This document shows positions 24,823 through 34,308 of a DNA stretch of 64,000 nucleotides, piece after piece. The DNA is taken from assembly GCF_019195435.1 (NCBI RefSeq), contig NZ_CP078069.1, positions 1,488,001-1,552,000 on the forward strand, written 5' to 3'. This DNA is from Comamonas sp. NLF-1-9. Lineage in GTDB: Bacteria > Pseudomonadota > Gammaproteobacteria > Burkholderiales > Burkholderiaceae_C. Below the pieces are notes generated by a model. The model was not told the DNA's origin. It worked only from the letters and a program-made list of their open reading frames with translations, and ran no database searches. Positions within the stretch are counted from its first letter, which is position 1. Each line of letters opens with the position of its first letter. Both the position numbers and the translations under genes were made by a program.

Positions 24823-26337
24823 TCACGGGCAGGCCGCGCCGCCTGCTTGCGTCACTGGAATCTTCACGGATTGCTCCGCAATGTCACTACCAGCTACTAC
24901 CCTCACCAACACCGTAGGCCCCGGGGCTGTTCCGGCGGGAGCCGCTGGGCACGCAGGCGCAGCCCAATCGAGCTTGCCTGTCGCGGCGTCCAAAGTCACT
25001 CCAGACGCGGAGCCCATCAACTGCCACGTCTTCGTGCCACCACTACCGCCGGTGGTGAAGAACGTATAACTGTATGAGGAGCCCGCCTCTGCAGGAGGCA
25101 GAGTGCAGGTTGCCCCCGGCGTACAGCCGCCAATCGCAAGCTTCGGCACCACGGGCGGGTCACCCACCTTCAATGCCACATTGGCACTGGCACTCTTGCC
25201 CTGGCTGTCGGTAACGCGAACCACGAAGTTGAACTGCCCGCCCATGCCGCCGCTGGGCGTGCCGGAGAGCACGCCATCCGAGCTCATGGCCATTCCCGCA
25301 GGGAGGCTGCCGGACACCGACCAAGTGTAGGGCGCCAGACCGCCGCTGGCGCTGAAGGCATAGGCGTAGGGCACGCCGTAGGGGGCATCGGGCAAGGTGG
25401 CCGCGGCAATGGTCACCGGATCGGTGGCGATCTGGTTGGACACGATCACGACCAGCGTCTGCACGATCGGATCCTGGATGCCGTTGGCCACGTTGCCATC
25501 GGCACGGTCGGTCGTCAGGCGCAGCACGATGCTGCCTTGCTGCGTGCCGCTGGAGAGGCTGAACAAGCCGACGCCCGCGGTCGTGCCGACCTGAACCACC
25601 CCGCCCGACTGCGGGCCGGCCAGCAAGCGGGCGCCGACCGCGCCGCTGCCGCCCATGATCTCCACCTGCATGTTGGCGCCGTCGACGGGCTGGTTGGCGT
25701 CGTCGAGCACCCGCGCCTGGATTGCGGTAGAGGTTGCGCCATTGATGGCGTTGCCCTGGGTCGTCAGCACCGGGGTCAGTGCCACGCCGCGGATGCTGGC
25801 GGCACGCCCCGTGGCTGCTCCCACGGTGATGTCTATGCTGGCCGAGGGGTTGCTCTTGTCGCTCGGGTCACCCACGGCGCATACGATGGTCGCCGTGCCC
25901 GCCTGGTCACCCGCATGGAAGTGGAAAGAATTGCCGCCGGCGTTGGCGCCGAGATCAATCGTACGGAAGGGGCTGGGTACCTTGACGGTGCTGCCATCGG
26001 GCAGCTTCACTTCGTGCATGTGCTCGTCCTTGCCGTCCAGGTAATACAGCGACCCGGACGACAGGCCATAGGCGATGGTGCAGCCAAAGATGTCTTCTCC
26101 CCCGGGAATGGGGGTGCCATTCTTGGTCGCGCGCACGTAGAGCACGGTCGTGTAGGGCGCCGATACGCCTATGCCCGGGCCGACGTTGTCGATGTTCAGC
26201 GGAAGCTGGGTACGTTCGGCGCGCAAGGTGATTTCATAGCCGGTGTTGGTGTCACCGGGGCTGCCACCACCCCCGCCGCAGGCCACCAGGCCGATCGCGC
26301 TGGCGGCCGACAAGGCCGCAATCTTCAGAATTTTCAT
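24823..26337 (-). CDS. Putative Ig-domain lipoprotein
   Basis: A 504-residue secreted protein with a lipoprotein signal ending in IGLVAC (C20), followed by a Gly-rich linker. Residues about 200-330 look like an invasin-type bacterial Ig-like domain (VLDDANQPVDGANMQVEI). Residues about 350-430 look like a putative Ig domain of the He_PIG type (YAFSASGGLAPYTWSVSG ... LPAGMAMSSDGVLSGTP). Cysteines near the C-terminus may form disulfides. It starts 28 bases after pilQ with a GGGGAAG ribosome site, so it is the last gene of the pil transcript. Function unknown; a surface or pilus-associated role is only inferred. Base composition appears less GC-rich than its neighbours. Confidence 0.75.
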   Translation of the reverse strand: MKILKIAALSAASAIGLVACGGGGGSPGDTNTGYEITLRAERTQLPLNIDNVGPGIGVSAPYTTVLYVRATKNGTPIPGGEDIFGCTIAYGLSSGSLYYLDGKDEHMHEVKLPDGSTVKVPSPFRTIDLGANAGGNSFHFHAGDQAGTATIVCAVGDPSDKSNPSASIDITVGAATGRAASIRGVALTPVLTTQGNAINGATSTAIQARVLDDANQPVDGANMQVEIMGGSGAVGARLLAGPQSGGVVQVGTTAGVGLFSLSSGTQQGSIVLRLTTDRADGNVANGIQDPIVQTLVVIVSNQIATDPVTIAAATLPDAPYGVPYAYAFSASGGLAPYTWSVSGSLPAGMAMSSDGVLSGTPSGGMGGQFNFVVRVTDSQGKSASANVALKVGDPPVVPKLAIGGCTPGATCTLPPAEAGSSYSYTFFTTGGSGGTKTWQLMGSASGVTLDAATGKLDWAAPACPAAPAGTAPGPTVLVRVVAGSDIAEQSVKIPVTQAGGAACP

Positions 26338-26365
26338 GTCTTCCCCGTTTGGATGATTCAAGGAT

Positions 26366-28528
26366 TCAACGTATCGGCCCGCGCTCGGAAATGACCTTGG
26401 GCGTGATGAAGACCAGCATTTCGCGCTTCTCGGCGGTCTTGGTGGTGTTCTTGAACAGGTTCCCAACGATGGGCACGTCGCCCAGGAAGGGCACCTTGTT
26501 GACCTGGCTGGTGTCTTCCATCTCGAAGATGCCGCCGATGACGACGGTGCCGCCGTTTTCCACCAGCACCTGGGTGGTGATGTGCTTGGTGTCTATGGCC
26601 ACGCCCTGGCCGGTGTCTTCGCCGCGGCTGTCCTTGTTGACGTCCAGGTTCAGGATGATGTTGCCCTCGGGCGTGATCTGCGGCGAGACCTCCAGCTTGA
26701 GCACCGCCTTCTTGAAGGCGATGGTGGTCGCGCCATTGGGCGCGGTGACCGAATACGGGTATTCCGTACCCTGCTCGATCAGCGCCTTGGTCTGGTCGGC
26801 GGTGATCAGGCGCGGGCTGGAGATGATCTTGCCCTGGCCGTCGGCTTCCAGCGCCGAGAGCTCGAGCGACAGGAAGCGGTTGGCCGCGGCGTTGAAGATG
26901 GACAGCGCGAAGGAGCCGGGGCTGGTGTCGCCCGACAGCTTGGCCGGCAGATTGACGAAGTTGCCGCTCACGTCCACCGGGCCGCCGAAACCGGTGGAGT
27001 TGGTGGCATTGCTGTAGTTGGTACCCAGGGCAAGGCGGTTGCCGCCAAACAGGTTGTAGCCGCCGTCACCGCCCTTTTGCGCGCGCAGATCGCCGCCGCC
27101 CAGGCGCACGCCCAGAGAGCGGCCGAAGGTGTCACGCGCCTCGACGATGCGCGCCTCGATCATCACCTGGCGCACCGGCACGTCCAGCGACTGCAGCAGC
27201 TTGGTGACCTCTTCGAGCTTGCTGGCAATGTCCGTCACGAACAGCTGGTTGGTGCGCGGCTCGGCCATGACGCTGCCGCGCTCGGACAGGAAGCGGTTCT
27301 GGCCCGAGCCCCCGCCGCCCCCGCCGGCAGTCGACTGGCCGGTGAGCTGGCCGACCAGATCGGTCGCCTTGGCGTAGTTGAGTTGGTAGGCCTGCGAGCG
27401 CAGTGGCTCCAGCCCCTGCTTGGCCTTGATGGCTTCGAGGTCCTTCTTTTCGCGCTCGTCGATCTCGTCCTTGGGCGCGATCCACAGCACCGTGCCGGTC
27501 TTGCGCATGCCCAGGCCCTTGGCGTCCATGATGATTTGCAGCGCCTGGTCCCAGGGCACGTCCTTCAGGCGCAGGGTCAGCGCGCCGGTGACGGTGTCGG
27601 AGGTGACGATGTTGAAGTTGGTGAAATCGGCGATCACCTGCAGCAGCGAGCGCACGTCGATGTTCTGGAAGTTCAGCGAGAGCTTCTCACCCGTGTAGTT
27701 CGGCCCCTGCGCGAGCTTGTTGACGTCCACCTTCTTGGCGCGCACTTCCACCACGAACTGCTGGTCGCTCTGGTAGGCGCTGTGGTCCCAGTCGCCCACG
27801 GCCTTGATCGTGACGCGCACGCGCTCACCGCGCTGCTCGGCCGCGATGGTCTGCACGGGGGTGCCGAAATCGGTGACGTCCAGGCGCCGGCGCAGTCCCT
27901 CGGGCAGCGAGGTGTGCGGTATGTCGAGCACCAGGTCCTTGCCCTGCTGCTGGATATCCACGCCGACTTCGCTGCTGCCCAGTTGCAACACCACGCGACC
28001 GGCCCCGTCGGTAGTGCGCCGGAAATCAAGATCCCTGAGCGCGGTGACCTCGGAGCTGGCCACGCTGCTCGTCGGCGCAAGCAGCGCGGGCGAGCTCGAC
28101 GTGCTTGCGGCGCTCGTGCTGGAAACCGGATCGAGCGACACCAGCACGGTCTTGTCCTGCAGCTGCGTCTTGTACGACGTGGCTTGCTTGAGGTTGAGCA
28201 CCACGCGGGTGCGGTCCCCCACTTGCACCACGTTGGCGGTGCGCAGATTGCCCTGGTTGATCTCGACCAGCGAGCGGCCCAGCGCGTTGGTCACCTCGGG
28301 GAAATCGAGCGCAATGCGCGCCGGGCTCTGGATCGCGAAGCCCGCCGGCGGCTGGCTGGGCGCTTCGGACAGCTCGATGCGCAGCACCTCGGCGCCGCCC
28401 TGGACGTAGCCGGTAACCGACTCTATGGCCCCTGCAGCGTGTGCGGCCGAGATGCCCAGGCCGCCCCACAGGGCTGCGCCGAGCACCAAGGCAGCGCGCG
28501 AATAGTGGATCGTCGTGCGCTTCATCAT
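26366..28528 (-). CDS. pilQ: Type IV pilus secretin PilQ
   Basis: The outer-membrane ring through which the pilus passes. The 720-residue precursor has a signal peptide (cleavage near ISAAHA-AG). Two AMIN peptidoglycan-binding domains follow (about 35-130 and 160-260), then an STN/N0 domain (KLSLNFQNIDVRSLLQVIADF), an N1 domain, and the C-terminal secretin domain with VPFLGDVPIVGNLFK. An ATG at 28528 overlaps the pilP stop by four bases; the next codon is also ATG. Confidence 0.96.
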   Translation of the reverse strand: MMKRTTIHYSRAALVLGAALWGGLGISAAHAAGAIESVTGYVQGGAEVLRIELSEAPSQPPAGFAIQSPARIALDFPEVTNALGRSLVEINQGNLRTANVVQVGDRTRVVLNLKQATSYKTQLQDKTVLVSLDPVSSTSAASTSSSPALLAPTSSVASSEVTALRDLDFRRTTDGAGRVVLQLGSSEVGVDIQQQGKDLVLDIPHTSLPEGLRRRLDVTDFGTPVQTIAAEQRGERVRVTIKAVGDWDHSAYQSDQQFVVEVRAKKVDVNKLAQGPNYTGEKLSLNFQNIDVRSLLQVIADFTNFNIVTSDTVTGALTLRLKDVPWDQALQIIMDAKGLGMRKTGTVLWIAPKDEIDEREKKDLEAIKAKQGLEPLRSQAYQLNYAKATDLVGQLTGQSTAGGGGGGSGQNRFLSERGSVMAEPRTNQLFVTDIASKLEEVTKLLQSLDVPVRQVMIEARIVEARDTFGRSLGVRLGGGDLRAQKGGDGGYNLFGGNRLALGTNYSNATNSTGFGGPVDVSGNFVNLPAKLSGDTSPGSFALSIFNAAANRFLSLELSALEADGQGKIISSPRLITADQTKALIEQGTEYPYSVTAPNGATTIAFKKAVLKLEVSPQITPEGNIILNLDVNKDSRGEDTGQGVAIDTKHITTQVLVENGGTVVIGGIFEMEDTSQVNKVPFLGDVPIVGNLFKNTTKTAEKREMLVFITPKVISERGPIR

Positions 28529-29082
28529 TTCTTTGCCCCTGTTCCCTCTTGCAACTCAAGCGTCGTCATGCGCTCCACCCAATCGCCGGATTGATCCTGG
28601 ACTATCTCTCGCACCTGCATGCTGGTTTCGTTGATGGCCATGATCTTTCCGTAGTTCTGACCCAGATAATTGCCCACTTGCACCTGATAGAGCATCTTGT
28701 CCACTGTCACGAGCGCGGTAGGCTTGCCGCTCTTGACCATGCTGCCCACCATGGTCACGGTGTCCAGCGGGTAGGCTTCAAGCGGCTCCTTGCGGCGCGT
28801 CAGTTCGGGCGCGATCAGCGAGGCGTTGCCCGCGCTCTCCTGCGTGTCGCGGCGCAGCGCCTGGGTGAGCTTTTGCGCGTTGAACGGATCGATGCCGTCG
28901 CCCGCCAGGTAACCCTGCGGAGAAAATTCGACCGGCTCCTTGAGCGGCGTGACGTGGGGCTTGGTGTTGGCGCGCAGGTCGGCCATCCATTGACGCAGAT
29001 CGTCCTGGCCCGCCGGCTGGCAGCCTGCAAGCACGATGGCGCCACCGCACAGCGCGCCGAATATCAGGGTACGACTGCTCAT
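28525..29082 (-). CDS. pilP: Type IV pilus pilotin-like lipoprotein PilP
   Basis: A 185-residue lipoprotein (lipobox IVLAGC, C21) that links the PilMNO platform to the PilQ secretin. The C-terminal part YPLDTVTMVGSMVKSGKPTALV and GNYLGQNYGKI is the conserved PilP beta domain. It overlaps pilQ and pilO by four bases each, so the whole operon is tightly coupled. Confidence 0.95.
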   Translation of the reverse strand: MSSRTLIFGALCGGAIVLAGCQPAGQDDLRQWMADLRANTKPHVTPLKEPVEFSPQGYLAGDGIDPFNAQKLTQALRRDTQESAGNASLIAPELTRRKEPLEAYPLDTVTMVGSMVKSGKPTALVTVDKMLYQVQVGNYLGQNYGKIMAINETSMQVREIVQDQSGDWVERMTTLELQEGTGAKK

Positions 29083-29771
29083 TTCTTGTTGCCCTTCGCC
29101 GTGGCCTGCTTCTGCGCCTCGATCTCGCTCGCGTCCAGGTAGCGGAAGGTGCGCGCGGTCGCGTCCATCCGCAGGCCCGAGCCCACGTCCTTGTCGTTGG
29201 CCGGCGCGATCTTCAGATCGTTCAAGGTGACGATGCGCGAGAGCTTGGCCACATCGGCCGCGAATTCACCCATGTCGTGGTAGCGACCGGTCACGCGCAC
29301 CGCGATCGGCAGCTCGGCGTAGTAGTCGCGCGTGATGATCTGCCCCGGGCGGAACAGCTCGAACTGCAGACTGCGACCCAGGCCCGACTGGTTGATGTCC
29401 GACAGCAGGGCCGGCATTTCCGCCTTGCTGGGCAACTGCTTTTCAAGCTGCAGCACGTACTGCTGTATCTGCGCGCGCTGCTTCTTGAGCAGATCGAGGC
29501 TCACCGCCTTGACCAGCTTCTTCTGGTAGTCGTCCTTGAGCGTCTGCTCCTTGGCTTGTTCGGCCTGCAGCTCGTCCTGGTAGTCCGAGAGCATCACGAA
29601 CCACATCAGCGCGGCCACGCCGACCGCGATGAACACGCACAGCAGCACGCGCGGCAGCACCGGCCACAGCGAGGGGTCCTTGGGGTCGAGGTTCTGGAAC
29701 TGGCGCCCCAGATCCGCCTGCAGCTTGGCGAAATCCATCCCTTGGTTCTTGTTTCTCGTGGCCATCTTCAC
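29079..29771 (-). CDS. pilO: Type IV pilus alignment protein PilO
   Basis: A 230-residue bitopic inner-membrane protein. One transmembrane segment (about 42-62, LLCVFIAVGVAALMWFVML) is followed by a coiled coil (about 65-115) and a C-terminal periplasmic domain (YYAELPIAVRVTGRYHDMGEF). It pairs with PilN. The ATG at 29771 overlaps the pilN stop by four bases; ATG 29765 is an alternative. Confidence 0.94.
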   Translation of the reverse strand: MKMATRNKNQGMDFAKLQADLGRQFQNLDPKDPSLWPVLPRVLLCVFIAVGVAALMWFVMLSDYQDELQAEQAKEQTLKDDYQKKLVKAVSLDLLKKQRAQIQQYVLQLEKQLPSKAEMPALLSDINQSGLGRSLQFELFRPGQIITRDYYAELPIAVRVTGRYHDMGEFAADVAKLSRIVTLNDLKIAPANDKDVGSGLRMDATARTFRYLDASEIEAQKQATAKGNKK

Positions 29772-30376
29772 TTCCTCGGGGCGGGGTTGGCCGCTTCCAT
29801 GGCCTTCTTGGCTTCGGCGCTGCGCGCCAGGTGAAAGCTCAGCGTGAACGAGGCCACGCGCCGCTGGTCGCGCGCCGACAGCGAGATGTTCGCCGCGACG
29901 ATCTCCGCCAACTGCGGTTTGGTGAACCAGGGCGTGTTGTCCGAGAGGTTGCGCAGCATCTCGGAGATGCGCTCGTTGGACTGCGCCATGCCCTTGAGCG
30001 TGACGACTTGCCCGGTCTGCGACAGGCTGGTCAGATAGACGCCGTCGGGCAGTTGCAGCACCAGCTCATTGAGCATGTGCACCGGCAGGTTGCGGTCCGC
30101 CTGCAGGTCTTCCACCGCTTTCTGGCGCGCGCGCAGCGCGGTGATTTCTTCCTCGATGTTGGCGATCTCGCTGATCTGCTTGTCGAGGACGGCTGTCTCG
30201 CTCTTGATGAAGTTGTTGCGCGCCTGCTGGTTGTCTATCGCCGCCTGAAACCACAGATAGATGGCGCCGGCGATCGCCAGGCCGATGATGGCCGACAGCA
30301 GCATCAGCGCCTGGAAGGTCTCGCGGCGGCGCTTGCGCGCGGCCTCGCGGTGCGGAAGGAGGTTGATCAGGATCAC
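29768..30376 (-). CDS. pilN: Type IV pilus alignment protein PilN
   Basis: A 202-residue bitopic inner-membrane protein. The short cytoplasmic N-terminus INLLPHRE is the conserved segment that docks onto PilM. A transmembrane helix (about 22-44) and a coiled coil follow. I chose a GTG start at 30376, overlapping the pilM stop as GTGA, because it places INLLPHRE at the very start as in the family; an in-frame ATG at 30406 lies inside pilM. Confidence 0.92.
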   Translation of the reverse strand: MILINLLPHREAARKRRRETFQALMLLSAIIGLAIAGAIYLWFQAAIDNQQARNNFIKSETAVLDKQISEIANIEEEITALRARQKAVEDLQADRNLPVHMLNELVLQLPDGVYLTSLSQTGQVVTLKGMAQSNERISEMLRNLSDNTPWFTKPQLAEIVAANISLSARDQRRVASFTLSFHLARSAEAKKAMEAANPAPRK

Positions 30377-31443
30377 GGCAGAAACCTCCGCATGGCCAGG
30401 CCGCACGCCGTCAGATACCCGGGCGCCTCGCGCGCCATCTTCTTGACGCGCACGGCGCTGCCGATTTCCATGCCTTCAAAGGGGTTGACGATGCTGGCGG
30501 CAAAGCCGGTCCCGGCGGTCACCGCATCGGTCAGCCCATGCAGGGCGGCGGAGCCGCCGGCGATCAGGATGCGATCGACCCGGTTGTAGGGTGTACTCGT
30601 GAAGAAAAACTGCAGCGCGCGGCCGATCTCCTGCGCCATGCCTTCGACAAAGGGCTGCAGCACGGCGCTGCGGTAGTCCTCGGGCAGGTCGTCGTTGCGC
30701 TTCTTGGCTTCGGCCTCTTCCAGCGAAAAGCCGTACTGGCGCACGATGTGCTGGGTGAGCTGGGCGCCGCCGAAGCCCTGGTCGCGCTCGTACAAGACCT
30801 CTTCGTTGCGCATGACCTGCATGCTCGTGGTCATGGAGCCGACCTCGAACAAGGCCACGACCGCATCCACGCCCTGGTTGGGCATGGCCTGCACCAGGCG
30901 CGAAGCGGCCAGGCGCGCCGCATGGGATTCGACGTCGATCACCACCGGCTTGAGGCCCGCGGCTTCGGCCAGGCCCTCGCGGTCCTGCACCTTCTCGCGC
31001 CGGGACGCGGCAATCAGCACGTCCACATCGCCCGGGGCATTCTTGCTCGGGCCGACCACGCAGAAATCCAGGCTGACTTCATCGAGCGAGAAGGGAATGT
31101 ACTGATTGGCCTCGGACTCGACCTGCACCTCCATCTCCTGGTCGGTCAGGTCCGCGGGCAGCGTGATCCGCTTGGAAATCACCGCCGAGGAAGGCAAGGC
31201 CATGGCCACGTTCCTGGTACGTGAACCGCTCTTCTTGACCAGGCGTTTGACGGCTTCGGCGACCTCATCGAACTTTTCGATGTTGCCGTCCGAGATCCAG
31301 CCCGGCTCCAGGGGCTCGATCACGCAGCGCTCGAGCACCCAAGCACCAGCCTTGTCACGCCCGAGTTCAACCAGCTTGGCGCTCGAAGAACTGATGTCTA
31401 TGCCCAACAAAGGGGCCGGCTGGCGACTGAACAACGACCCCAT
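30373..31443 (-). CDS. pilM: Type IV pilus assembly ATPase-fold protein PilM
   Basis: A 356-residue cytoplasmic actin-like protein (FtsA fold). It shows the phosphate-1 block LLGIDISSSSAKLVEL near the N-terminus and the adenosine block ILIAGGSAALHGLTDAV near the end. The ATG at 31443 has a G-rich ribosome site; a longer reading to 31485 is unlikely. First gene of pilMNOPQ and divergent from mrcA, the standard layout in beta- and gammaproteobacteria. Confidence 0.95.
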   Translation of the reverse strand: MGSLFSRQPAPLLGIDISSSSAKLVELGRDKAGAWVLERCVIEPLEPGWISDGNIEKFDEVAEAVKRLVKKSGSRTRNVAMALPSSAVISKRITLPADLTDQEMEVQVESEANQYIPFSLDEVSLDFCVVGPSKNAPGDVDVLIAASRREKVQDREGLAEAAGLKPVVIDVESHAARLAASRLVQAMPNQGVDAVVALFEVGSMTTSMQVMRNEEVLYERDQGFGGAQLTQHIVRQYGFSLEEAEAKKRNDDLPEDYRSAVLQPFVEGMAQEIGRALQFFFTSTPYNRVDRILIAGGSAALHGLTDAVTAGTGFAASIVNPFEGMEIGSAVRVKKMAREAPGYLTACGLAMRRFLP

Positions 31444-31664
31444 TGAAATCAAGATGCCCCCCGGTGGATATTCGAAAGCGTGCAATCAAAGTTGACACGT
31501 CACTTGCATGCTAGCAGCAAAGTTGTTATGCAGGAAAGACTTTCCAGACGTTTTTACCGAAGGGACGTTGTCAAAAGCTGACGAATGCGCAGCGCCGCGG
31601 GCGGCGCGCTCGCGCGCCCGCGCGGGCCGCTTCACACTGTAACCCGCTGCAGGGCGCGCATTTC

Positions 31665-31670
31665 TATAAT
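31665..31670 (+). promoter_or_regulatory. -10 element of mrcA
   Basis: A perfect TATAAT 27 bases before the mrcA ATG in the divergent pilM-mrcA gap. No good -35 lies at the usual distance. On the other strand of the same gap, TTGACA at about 31569-31574 could be the -35 of the pil operon. Confidence 0.4.
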
Positions 31671-31696
31671 CGCCGGTTCGCCATTGCCAAGCCCTT

Positions 31697-34069
31697 ATGC
31701 CTTCGGACCCCGAGCACACCCGACCTCCCGCCCGCCAAGCCCGCGCATGGCGCTGGCTTTGGCGCCTGCTCGCCTGGCTGGCCGGCCTCGCCGCAGCAGG
31801 GGTGCTGGCGGCGGCGCTGCTGGTGGCCATTGGCCTGGCCATGGCCTACCCCAAGCTGCCGGACGTCTCTGACCTGGCCAACTACCGGCCCAAGCTGCCG
31901 CTGCGGGTGTTTTCCGTCGAAGGCGCGCTGCTGGGCGAGTTCGGCGAAGAGCGGCGCAACCTCACGCCCATTCCGGACATTCCCAAGGTCATGACCGATG
32001 CGGTGCTGGCCGTGGAGGACGCGCGCTTCTTCGAGCACGGCGGCGTCGACTACAAGGGCGTGGCGCGCGCGGTGCTGGCCAACCTGGGCCGCGTCAAGAG
32101 CCAGGGCGCATCCACCATCACCATGCAGGTGGCGCGCAACGTCTATCTGTCTTCGGAAAAGACCTTCACGCGCAAGATCTACGAGCTGCTGCTGACCTTC
32201 AAGCTCGAGCACCTGCTGAGCAAGAACCAGATCCTCGAGATCTACATGAACCAGATCTATCTGGGCAACCGCGCCTACGGCTTTGCGGCGGCCGCCGAGG
32301 CCTACTTCGGCAAACCGCTCAAGTCGATCACCGTCGCCGAGGCGGCGATGCTCGCCGGGCTGCCCAAGGCGCCGTCGGCCTACAACCCGATCAGCAACCC
32401 CAAGCGCGCCCGCGCACGCCAGCTCTACATCATCGACCGCATGCTGGAAAACGGCTTCATCAGCGCCGAGCAGGCGCGCGAGGCCAAGGCCGAACCGCTG
32501 AAGCTGCGCAGCCCCGGCGAGAGCCGCACCCGCGTGCACGCCGAGTACGTGGCCGAGATGGCGCGCCAGATGGTCTACGCGCAGTACGGCCCGGACACCT
32601 ACACCCGCGGCCTGAACGTCTACACCACGCTGCAGGCGGGCGAGCAGGACGCGGCCTACAAGGCGCTGCGCCAGGGCATCATGAATTACGAGCGGCGCCA
32701 GCACTACCGCGGGCCCGAGGCCTTCGTCTCCCTGCCCGAGCAGGCCGATGCGGCGGAAGACGTGATCGACGACACCTTGCTGAACCACCCGGACAACGGC
32801 GAGGTGCTGGCCGCCGTGGTGCTGCAGGTCGAGCCGAAAAAGGTCACCGTGGCGCGCCCCGACGGCCAGGTGATCGAGGTCAGCGGCGACGGCCTCAAGC
32901 CGGTGCAGTCGGGGCTTGCGGCCAAGGCGCCCGCCGAGATCAAGCTGCGCCGTGGCGCGGTGGTGCGCATCGTGCAGACGCCCAAGCAGAGCTGGGAGAT
33001 CACCCAGTTGCCCGAGGTCGAAGGCGCCTTTGTCGCGATGGATCCGCGCTCGGGGGCGATCCGCGCGCTGGTCGGCGGCTTCGACTTCGAGAAGAACAAG
33101 TTCAACCACGTCACGCAGGCCTGGCGCCAGCCTGGCTCCAGCTTCAAACCCTTCATCTATTCGGCGGCGCTGGAAAAAGGCTTCACCCCCTCGACCATGG
33201 TGGACGACGCGCCGCTGTACTTCAGCGCCGAGCAGACCGGCGGCAAGCCCTGGGAGCCGAAGAACTACGACGGCAAGTACGACGGCCCGATGCCGCTGCG
33301 CACCGGCCTGGCCAAGTCCAAGAACATGGTCTCGATCCGCGTGCTGCAGGCCATAGGCCCCAAGACCGCCCAGACCTGGGCGACGCATTTCGGCTTTGAG
33401 GCGGACAAGCACCCGGCCTACCTCACGATGGCGCTGGGCGCAGGCTCGGTCACGCCGCTGCAGATGGCCAGGGCCTATTCGGTGTTTGCCAATGGCGGGC
33501 ACCTGGTCAACCCCTACCTGATCGCGCGCATCACCGACCAGCAGGGCAACGTGCTCAATGAATACCAGCCGCCGGCAGCCGACACCCTGCCCCAGGCGAT
33601 CAGCGCGCGCAACGCCTTCGTGATGGACAGCCTGCTGCAGGAAGTCGCGCGCTCAGGCACGGCGGCGCGCGCCCAGGCCACGCTCAAGCGCCCCGACTTG
33701 TACGGCAAGACCGGCACCACCAACGACGAGGTGGACGCCTGGTTCGCCGGCTTTCAGCCGACGCTTGCGGCCGTCACCTGGATAGGCTACGACACCCCGC
33801 GCAACCTGGGCAGCCGCGAGACCGGGGGCGGCCTGTCGCTGCCGGTATGGATAGACTTCATGCAGTACGCGCTCAAGAGCGTGCCCGTGACCCAGCCCAC
33901 GGTGCCGCCGGGCGTGACCAATGTCGGCGGCGAGTGGTATTACGACGAATACGCACGCGGCGCGGGTGTGGCCAGCCTGCTCGATGGCAGCGGCGCAAGC
34001 GAGGACGCGACCCCGGTGCGCCCCACGAGCGAGGAGCGCAACCGCATCCTCGACCTGTTTCGCAATTGA
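31697..34069 (+). CDS. mrcA: Class A penicillin-binding protein 1A
   Basis: A 790-residue bifunctional cell-wall enzyme. After a single membrane helix (about 28-50) comes the glycosyltransferase domain with its catalytic glutamate E107 in EDARFFEHGGVD. The transpeptidase domain has the SxxK nucleophile S481-K484 in PGSSFKPF, SKN in the following block, and KTGTT at 671-675. An OB-like insert lies between the two. All catalytic motifs are intact. Position next to pilM is the usual one. It polymerises and cross-links peptidoglycan outside the inner membrane. Confidence 0.97.
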   Translation: MPSDPEHTRPPARQARAWRWLWRLLAWLAGLAAAGVLAAALLVAIGLAMAYPKLPDVSDLANYRPKLPLRVFSVEGALLGEFGEERRNLTPIPDIPKVMTDAVLAVEDARFFEHGGVDYKGVARAVLANLGRVKSQGASTITMQVARNVYLSSEKTFTRKIYELLLTFKLEHLLSKNQILEIYMNQIYLGNRAYGFAAAAEAYFGKPLKSITVAEAAMLAGLPKAPSAYNPISNPKRARARQLYIIDRMLENGFISAEQAREAKAEPLKLRSPGESRTRVHAEYVAEMARQMVYAQYGPDTYTRGLNVYTTLQAGEQDAAYKALRQGIMNYERRQHYRGPEAFVSLPEQADAAEDVIDDTLLNHPDNGEVLAAVVLQVEPKKVTVARPDGQVIEVSGDGLKPVQSGLAAKAPAEIKLRRGAVVRIVQTPKQSWEITQLPEVEGAFVAMDPRSGAIRALVGGFDFEKNKFNHVTQAWRQPGSSFKPFIYSAALEKGFTPSTMVDDAPLYFSAEQTGGKPWEPKNYDGKYDGPMPLRTGLAKSKNMVSIRVLQAIGPKTAQTWATHFGFEADKHPAYLTMALGAGSVTPLQMARAYSVFANGGHLVNPYLIARITDQQGNVLNEYQPPAADTLPQAISARNAFVMDSLLQEVARSGTAARAQATLKRPDLYGKTGTTNDEVDAWFAGFQPTLAAVTWIGYDTPRNLGSRETGGGLSLPVWIDFMQYALKSVPVTQPTVPPGVTNVGGEWYYDEYARGAGVASLLDGSGASEDATPVRPTSEERNRILDLFRN

Positions 34070-34086
34070 GCACCTGAGCGCAGGCC

Positions 34087-34308
34087 ATGTCCCCTTCCCG
34101 GCACGCCTCCCTTGCCGTCCGCCTGAGCCTCCTGGCGAGCAGCGTGGCGCTTGCTTCCTGCGGGCAGCGCGGCCCGCTCTACCTGCCCGCGCCCGAAACG
34201 CCCGCCCCCGCCACCGCAGCCACGCCCGTCACCGCGCCCGCCAGCACGGCCGGGCCTGCCCCGCAGACCACGCAAGACGCGGCCTCCGCGCGCCGCAAGC
34301 AACCATGA
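34087..34308 (+). CDS. lptM: LptM (YifL)-like small lipoprotein
   Basis: A 73-residue lipoprotein: signal peptide with lipobox LASC (C25), followed by GQRGPLYLPAP, the short conserved motif of LptM/YifL, then a disordered Ala/Pro/Thr tail. In E. coli LptM helps mature the LptD/E lipopolysaccharide translocon. It lies immediately upstream of lysA, overlapping it as ATGA, the same context as in many proteobacteria. Confidence 0.85.
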   Translation: MSPSRHASLAVRLSLLASSVALASCGQRGPLYLPAPETPAPATAATPVTAPASTAGPAPQTTQDAASARRKQP

